Part shown: piece by piece, positions 57,967 through 64,000 of the stretch | Numbering within the stretch: the stretch's first letter is position 1 | How the letters are laid out: every line of letters begins with the position of its first letter | Assembly: GCF_000189635.1 (NCBI RefSeq) | Contig: NW_002476246.1 | Coordinates: forward strand, 744,001 to 808,000 | Direction of reading: 5' to 3' | DNA length: 64,000 nucleotides | From: Tetrahymena thermophila SB210 | Lineage: Eukaryota; Ciliophora; Oligohymenophorea; Hymenostomatida; Tetrahymenidae | The notes under the pieces: generated by a model | What the model was told of the DNA's origin: nothing | The model's database searches: none | What the model saw: only the letters and a program-made list of their open reading frames with translations | Made by a program: the position numbers and the translations under genes

Positions 57967-60900
57967 TCACTTTTATGATGATTATTGTTATGATTACTAT
58001 TGTTATTAGCTTTATTACTAAGACTATGAAGATTGAAGCTACTTTCTGTTAAATTCCATACCTGTCTAAGCAAATCCTAGATTGCTAGAGAATGTTTACA
58101 TAAAATTTGAGGCTGTACTTATTTTACTTTCTGTACCATTAGGAGAGTTTCTTTATTAGCTTACAGCTATTTAAAATTAAAATATTTAGTATATTATAAA
58201 TAAATAATAATAATACGTTTCTTAAGAGCAAAATTTTAAGAAGTTTTAAACATTGTTGGTTGATTTTTTTAGGTAACAGTTAATGGTCCAACTGTGTCTT
58301 TTTTTTCTTAGAAAAGGAAATTTTACACTCTCTCTTTTAACTTCTCTCCATTTATTGAGCTGTCTTCATTATCGTTAATATCTTCTATTTATCTTAGTAA
58401 ATCTTATATAAGTTGTTTCTAATTTTGTTTTTTCTCTGTGACAGAAAGTGGCTTTATATTCTTTTAATATATAGAAGCTGATGACTATGATTTCCTTTTT
58501 TAAAAATTCAATTTTATTATTATTATTATATAAGAGTTTGTATATTAGGTTGATGTTACTCAAATAAGAAAAGATTTAATTAGATGTAATTTTTTAAAAT
58601 TATATCTAAACAAAATTAATAATTAAAATTTCTTTTATTTTTCAAGAAAAAACTTTTAAAAGTAAGTATAAATATTAAATAATTTTTTACTTTTATTAAT
58701 ATTAGATAAATGGCAATTGATCTTTAATGCTTTGGCTTGGATTATTTTTTATAGATTTAGTTGAATTTTGATGTAAACTGCTATGGAAATTCATAGTAGA
58801 AAACGACTTTCCTTAACTTATATTTGCTTGCTATTTATTAGGCGATACGGAAATATGATCTTTTTTAAATTGCTCTAAGGTTTCTTCGTTTTACATGAAT
58901 TCATCATCTTCTAATCCAAATTTACCTTCTCCAAATTATTTCCTAGATGAATCATATAAATTATCATCTAAATTAGCCTCAGGTTCCTCTAATTCATCAT
59001 CAACGTCATCTAAAAACGGAAAATTTTCTTAATCTTTTATTTCATTGAAGTTAATTCCTATGTGGGCAGCAAGCTATCTTCTTACTTCTCTGTACGCCTT
59101 CTTCTAAACCCCAAGGTATTCTTTGAGCTTCTGCTTTTCTTCCCTCATCTTATTACACTCATTAATCAGCAGAGTGTTCATGTTTTAAACCTTTAAGTAG
59201 GCGTCATTTCTCGATTCCATTACTTTTCTATAGTCACTGGCAACTTTAACAAGCTACCTTGCTAAGAAATCGCGCTAACCCCTTAAATCTTATCCAATTA
59301 AATATTACTATTCTTATTCTATTTACTCTAAAAATTAATCTTTCTTTAGCTCTCTGAGATTAACTCCAATAACACTTTATTCAATAGCCTTTTCTAATTT
59401 ATTTGAATCTCCAAAATTGTCATTGTAAATTTCTGTCAACATTTTAGGCCACATTTAGAATTTTTCATTCCTTAGCATTGAGAGTATTTACTATTAAAAA
59501 AAAGAATTCAAGTAAATGTAAAATAAAATTATTATTAAAGTAAAGATATCAAAAATTTTTTGTAAGGTAAAATTTTTTTTAATTCATGATTTTTATTGTG
59601 GAAAAATAGCAAAACCAATATTTAAATAATTAAAACTGATATCATATAATTAATTAAAAATACATAAATTCTTTTTGATGTTATTTCTTTAGTTTTGCTT
59701 AACTTTCAACAAAATCTTCATAGATTCATAAAGTCTATTAAATTCCTCTCAATAAATAAAATAAAAATCTTACATATTCAAAGTTATCAACTAGTCTTTA
59801 TGTCTTTCTAACTATTTCTTGCTTTTCTTATAACTGAGTTTTTAACTCTTTAACATGATCATGGTGCTATTTGATATCCTTATCAATTTTTTTGTTTGTG
59901 CCTGCTTCTTCTAATAATTCATTGTATAAATTTTTAACATGCTTTTCCATATTTGTTAAATGCTCTTTTAAAGGAAGCCTTTCATCTTTGAGTGTTGTAA
60001 CTTAATAATCATATACTTTTTAGAAATTCTAAAGATGTACATTTTTTGATCTCAGGTCTTTAACTTACTATTCTCTCAAATTGATTATATCTTCTTTCTC
60101 ACTCAATTACTTGCTCATTATATCATATTTTTCCTTAAAGTTCTGCTAATCTATAATCAAATTTTAAATCTCTTGATTGAGTTGTTCAGATTCCTAATTC
60201 AAATATACTTGCCTTTCTTTGTAATTCTAAATCTCCTATAAAATAACGAAACATATTATTGAAATTTAAAATTTATTTGGTTTCAAAATCATTGAAATAT
60301 TTAAATAGAAAAATTAATTTTTGTTTGTGATTTCTTTTAATTTTTCTTCTTCTTTTGCTGGAACTATATTTACAGACATTTATTCTTCTTAAAATATAGT
60401 TGCTTTTATTTATTATTAGTGATTTATTTTAACATATTTTACTTTATTATACTTAGAGTTAGATGATCTTAGGTCTTCTGTCTTTTTCATCTCATCTTAC
60501 AGTTCTAGCTTTAGATTCTGTTTAGTGCTTGTGAAAAAAGTATCAAAATCTTACTCCTACTAAGTTAACACTTCATGGAATTTTTTTTAGTCATTGTTAA
60601 CATTCTCTAATGCTTCTCTGTATTTATTGAAAATATCATTGAATTTACCATTATATTCATCTTCCACTTTTTTAAGTGTTACAGAGTATTAATTTTATGC
60701 ATTGTCTAACTGGAGAGCATATTTCTTTTTTAAATTTAAACACTCCTCCTGCAATTTATCTCTGATTTGGTAGCATTGAATGAGGTCTTTTGAGTTTTTT
60801 TCATTCATTTACTCCATAATCTCCTCTGTCTCATTTTTTTAATTTGACAATTTATCTTTTAACTCGTTGTATCTTATTTCATGGTCATTGTAAATATTAG

Positions 60901-63900
60901 ATAAATTTTCTTTCTATTTCTACTTCGAGTCGTTGTGCTATTTATTTATTTAAATGGCAATTAGCTTGCAAATTCAATTTCAAATAAACTAAATTACTTT
61001 CTCTTTAAGAGTTTTGATTCTCTATGAGTAGATATCTTCCCATTTTTCTTTTTCGTCTTCAATATCGCTCTTATAATTTTAAAGACGAAATTCTAGTTCC
61101 TTGATACTTTCTTTTTTAGTCTCCTAAGAGAATCTAGAGCATAAGCATAGGGTGTTGAGTGAATATGCTGAAGTTATTTTGTCTATGTTTTAATAGTAAT
61201 TGTTTTGTTCTTTTGCTGGATTCATTTGACTCAGGAGATCAGCAGCTGTTACATCTTCTCCCTCTACATACTCTCTTATCTTGCTAAAGAATATACTATT
61301 ATCTTCAGACGCAGTAATTAAGTACTAATAATCTGATGATACTTTTATTGAGGTTATCGAACATTGATGAATAGGTATTTCCAAATACTCCATCATCTTA
61401 GATTAAAATGTCCAAAATGGCCATAGATATATTCTTACAGAACCTTCACTAGTACCAAATATTATAACTTCAAATCTCTACAAACAAACATAGAAAAAAA
61501 TTAATTAAAAATTAAAATTAAGAAAAGAAAAAAAACTTTTAAAATAAAAGTATTTTTTTTAATTATATTTTTATTGATGGAATTATCATTCTAAAATGAA
61601 ATTTTTAATTTGGCTTTACTTCTTTCACCAAGTATTCAATCAAATTAATTAATTTATATATGTAATACTATTTATTTCTTAATCATAATAGCAAATTGAT
61701 ATTATATTTATTTAAGGTAAATAAAACTTTTTGTTTGGAAAGTTAATATTCAAATGTTGAAGAATTTATATTAATTATTACTTTATCAATATTAATAGAG
61801 GTAAATTGGCAAGGAGATGTCTCGTATTCACATATTTGAGTCATACCTTTTTCTTTGAATAGTCTAAGCTTGTTATCAGCACAGGCACATACAACAAGAT
61901 CATATTTTAGATCATAAGTTACAGCATTTAGTTTGTGCGTTTTGTAAGCAAACTCTACAACTCGCTATCCAGTTTGGATATCCCAAACATTCAAAAGTCC
62001 ATTTTGGCATGTTGATATTATTTTAAGATCGTTATCAATCCATTCAATCTCTTTTAATGCTGCAGCATGACCATTCAACTATAGTAGAGCAGTAAATTCG
62101 TATGGATTATAAATGGTTATCATGGAGCCATTTGCTGATTAAAATTAATAAAAATTACGAATTTAAATTGTTTAATCTAAAAAAATGCTTTATTTATTAA
62201 TTACATGCAGCCAAAAGATGTCCTCCGCTACTATAGCTTATTGCTGTACAAGGCTTGGTATTATTAGTATACACATGTTTTATTTCATCATCTAAAATAT
62301 AGAATATTTTAATTCTAATTATTATTTTTTAAAAAGTTTAAAATGAGTGAGGCATGCAATCAAATAAAATAGTAAATAATTCTTATCATAACATGATAAA
62401 TAATATTGTTTTAATAAGCATCATCTATGTTTAGCTTATTAAAAACTGCTAACAAAAAATTGATTCAAATTATTCATAGATTCTTATGATTGTAATAATG
62501 ATTTTATTAGAAATTTGAACCCTTTAATAGTAATGAGAAGGCATTAAAGTATTAGATGAAACCTTTACTTAAACCTTATAAATTTATTTTTCCATATAAG
62601 ATTATTTATGTTCTTAATCAATCAATCAAGCTGAATAATATATATCAAAGGCTTTAAACTTATTTTTTTCAATAAAAATTTCAAACAACTTAGTTTTGTA
62701 TTTTATAATTAATTTAAAACCCTGTAATATTAGTTAAATCTGATGGAAAATTAATTTAAAATAAAAATTTTTTTCATTAATTTTTAATGAATAATTTTAT
62801 AATCCATTGATTTATTTAAACTTATCTTTTTAAAAAATTTGCAATTATGTCAAAGAATTCATACCCATCTTTATATCCTATGGCACATTGTATGCTTAAA
62901 GGGTGAATAGAAACACTAAGTGGACTCTCATGGAAGAACTGAGATATCAATTCTCTAAACTCTGTCCCAAAGTCAATGAACTTGGCTGTACGATCTTCAC
63001 AAATAGAAACTAAAAAAGATCTTGTTGGACAGACACTTAAATCTAAAATAGCACCTTTATGAACTCCTTGATCAAACAGAGGTTCATAAGGGTCTTTTTA
63101 CACACTTCTTATGGCATCTACAACGGCTAAGTTAAACATAAATATTTCTAGTTTTCCTTATTGTTCTTTTTTTTCCTCTTCAGATGTTGCAAATACTCCT
63201 TCTGACCTTATCTTTGGTGCAACATGATTACCTCTTTGATGAAAGAGGACGTTAATCACAGCATACATGTCATCAGGAGCTATGTCTATGGAGTGTATTT
63301 TCATCACATTTTCTTCTTTGAGAGGAAAATTACCTAAAGATATTTTAAATATATTTATTTCTCTCTAATCTGTAAATTAATGAATGATGTTATTTATTTG
63401 ATATTAGAATATTAAGTGATTTAATAATAAAAATAAGTTTTTTAATTTGTTTTTCACCTCTATGCACAAGATTCTTATCAGTGGAATCTAATTCATATAG
63501 AGAAAGCATAGCTGAACCTTGAAACCCTATTGCAACACCTCTTTATAGCTTAGCCATGCAAGAAATGGAAATTGATTTAGATAATTATTTTTGCTACTCA
63601 AGTATCTAGGCAGCCATCAATTCTTATTCTTATTTTGATTGTTTAGAGTTTCTCCCTGCATATATTAAATCTTTATCAAAAAGCTCTACCTCTATTGTTT
63701 ACACATACTTATAATCTTTAAACAAAAAAAGCTTGTTCTCATAACTTGCTATTATGATTGTGTTTGTTTCTTAGAGCCACAAAACTTCTATAATTTGATC
63801 ATTAAATTACTCATCTAATGCTTCTTAGAGAAGAGCATATATGTCATAACGCTCTTCCATAATCAGGCCTTGGTAGTCAAAAGTGTATATTTTACAAAAT

Positions 63901-64000
63901 GCTTTTCCATAAATAATAAATTCAGATAAATTTTTATCAAAGACTTCTATTTTTGTTGCCTCTTAGTCATCTATTTATCTTAAAAAAATATTTTTAGTTG
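57967..64000 (-). CDS. CFAP57-like WD40/coiled-coil ciliary protein, 5' end beyond the window
   Basis: Minus-strand exons traced: 64000(partial)-63458, 63333-62865, 62291-62205, 62134-61782, 61477-60998, 60937-59774, 59490-58691, 58494-58217, 58166-57967; about 1,460 residues visible. The N-terminal part is WD40 propeller, with HKGAILDLSVCPTRSFLVS, FFHESPLSVSIHPLSI, SYSSGGHLLAASNGSM, LLNVWDIQTGQRVVEF and QYLITASEDNSIFFSKI, matching CFAP57's 'SVSFHPSG' and 'FSNGGHLFAAVNG'. Then come about 700 residues of coiled coil (KWEDIYSQRIKTLKEK, DAYLKVQNMNTLLINECNKM) and a disordered Gln/Ser tail ending in QSSQK. CFAP57 proteins sit on the axoneme near inner dynein arms; Tetrahymena has several paralogues. 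Between 62865 and 62291 the splice phases do not match; a 32-base exon at 62721-62690 would restore the frame. Family confident, details of that junction not. Confidence 0.82.

Noticed and set aside
59663-59773. Extra exon reading EFNRLYESMKILLKV in the CFAP57-like gene
   Set aside because: It would need a 28-base intron before it. The full 283-base GTAAGA...AATAG intron joins the neighbouring exons in phase without it.

Overview
The window is nuclear DNA of a ciliate, almost certainly Tetrahymena thermophila. Almost every gene reads through in-frame TAA and TAG codons (glutamine) and ends at TGA. The DNA is extremely AT-rich, introns are AT-rich and start with GT (mostly GTA/GTG) and end with AG (mostly TAG/AAG), and two tandem genes encode 32-cysteine copper-type metallothioneins matching the MTT2/MTT4 type of that species. 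No telomeric repeat or chromosome-breakage sequence was seen.

Layout. 1-7750 holds no recognisable gene, only a small GC-richer island with TTTCGC motifs near 2.5 kb. From 7.75 to 15.5 kb: a chorismate-lyase-like gene (minus), a WD40 gene (plus), the splicing factor CWC15 (minus) and a secreted EF-hand protein (plus). From 16.2 to 20.9 kb: a tandem duplication of a gene (minus) for a TPR protein with a degenerate kinase domain; the second copy is frameshifted. From 21.6 to 27.4 kb: an SNM1-type nuclease (minus), tRNA-Ile (minus), a doubtful small gene, and COP9 signalosome subunit 4 (plus). From 28 to 42 kb, all plus: a membrane-anchored aspartyl protease, an ERI1-type exonuclease with a glutamine-rich N-terminus, and an SNF1/AMPK-like kinase with a very long low-complexity tail. 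From 42.9 to 47.6 kb: an unrecognised three-copy gene family with two C-terminal CxxC motifs, one copy being only a 3' remnant. From 47.9 to 52 kb: a doubtful minus-strand gene, the two metallothionein genes on a duplicated segment of about 1.1 kb, and tRNA-Phe (minus). From 53.2 to 64 kb: two Gln/Asn-rich genes (minus), a small mitochondrial TIM chaperone (plus), and a large WD40/coiled-coil ciliary protein of the CFAP57 type (minus) whose 5' end lies beyond the window.

The genes do not form an operon. They are mostly independent housekeeping genes (splicing, COP9, mitochondrial import, cilia, DNA repair) mixed with recently duplicated lineage-specific families. The three local duplications (pseudokinase, CxxC family, metallothionein) are the most informative parts. 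Exon boundaries were placed by hand by requiring reading-frame continuity through candidate GT...AG introns; every multi-exon model given here sums to a whole number of codons unless stated otherwise.
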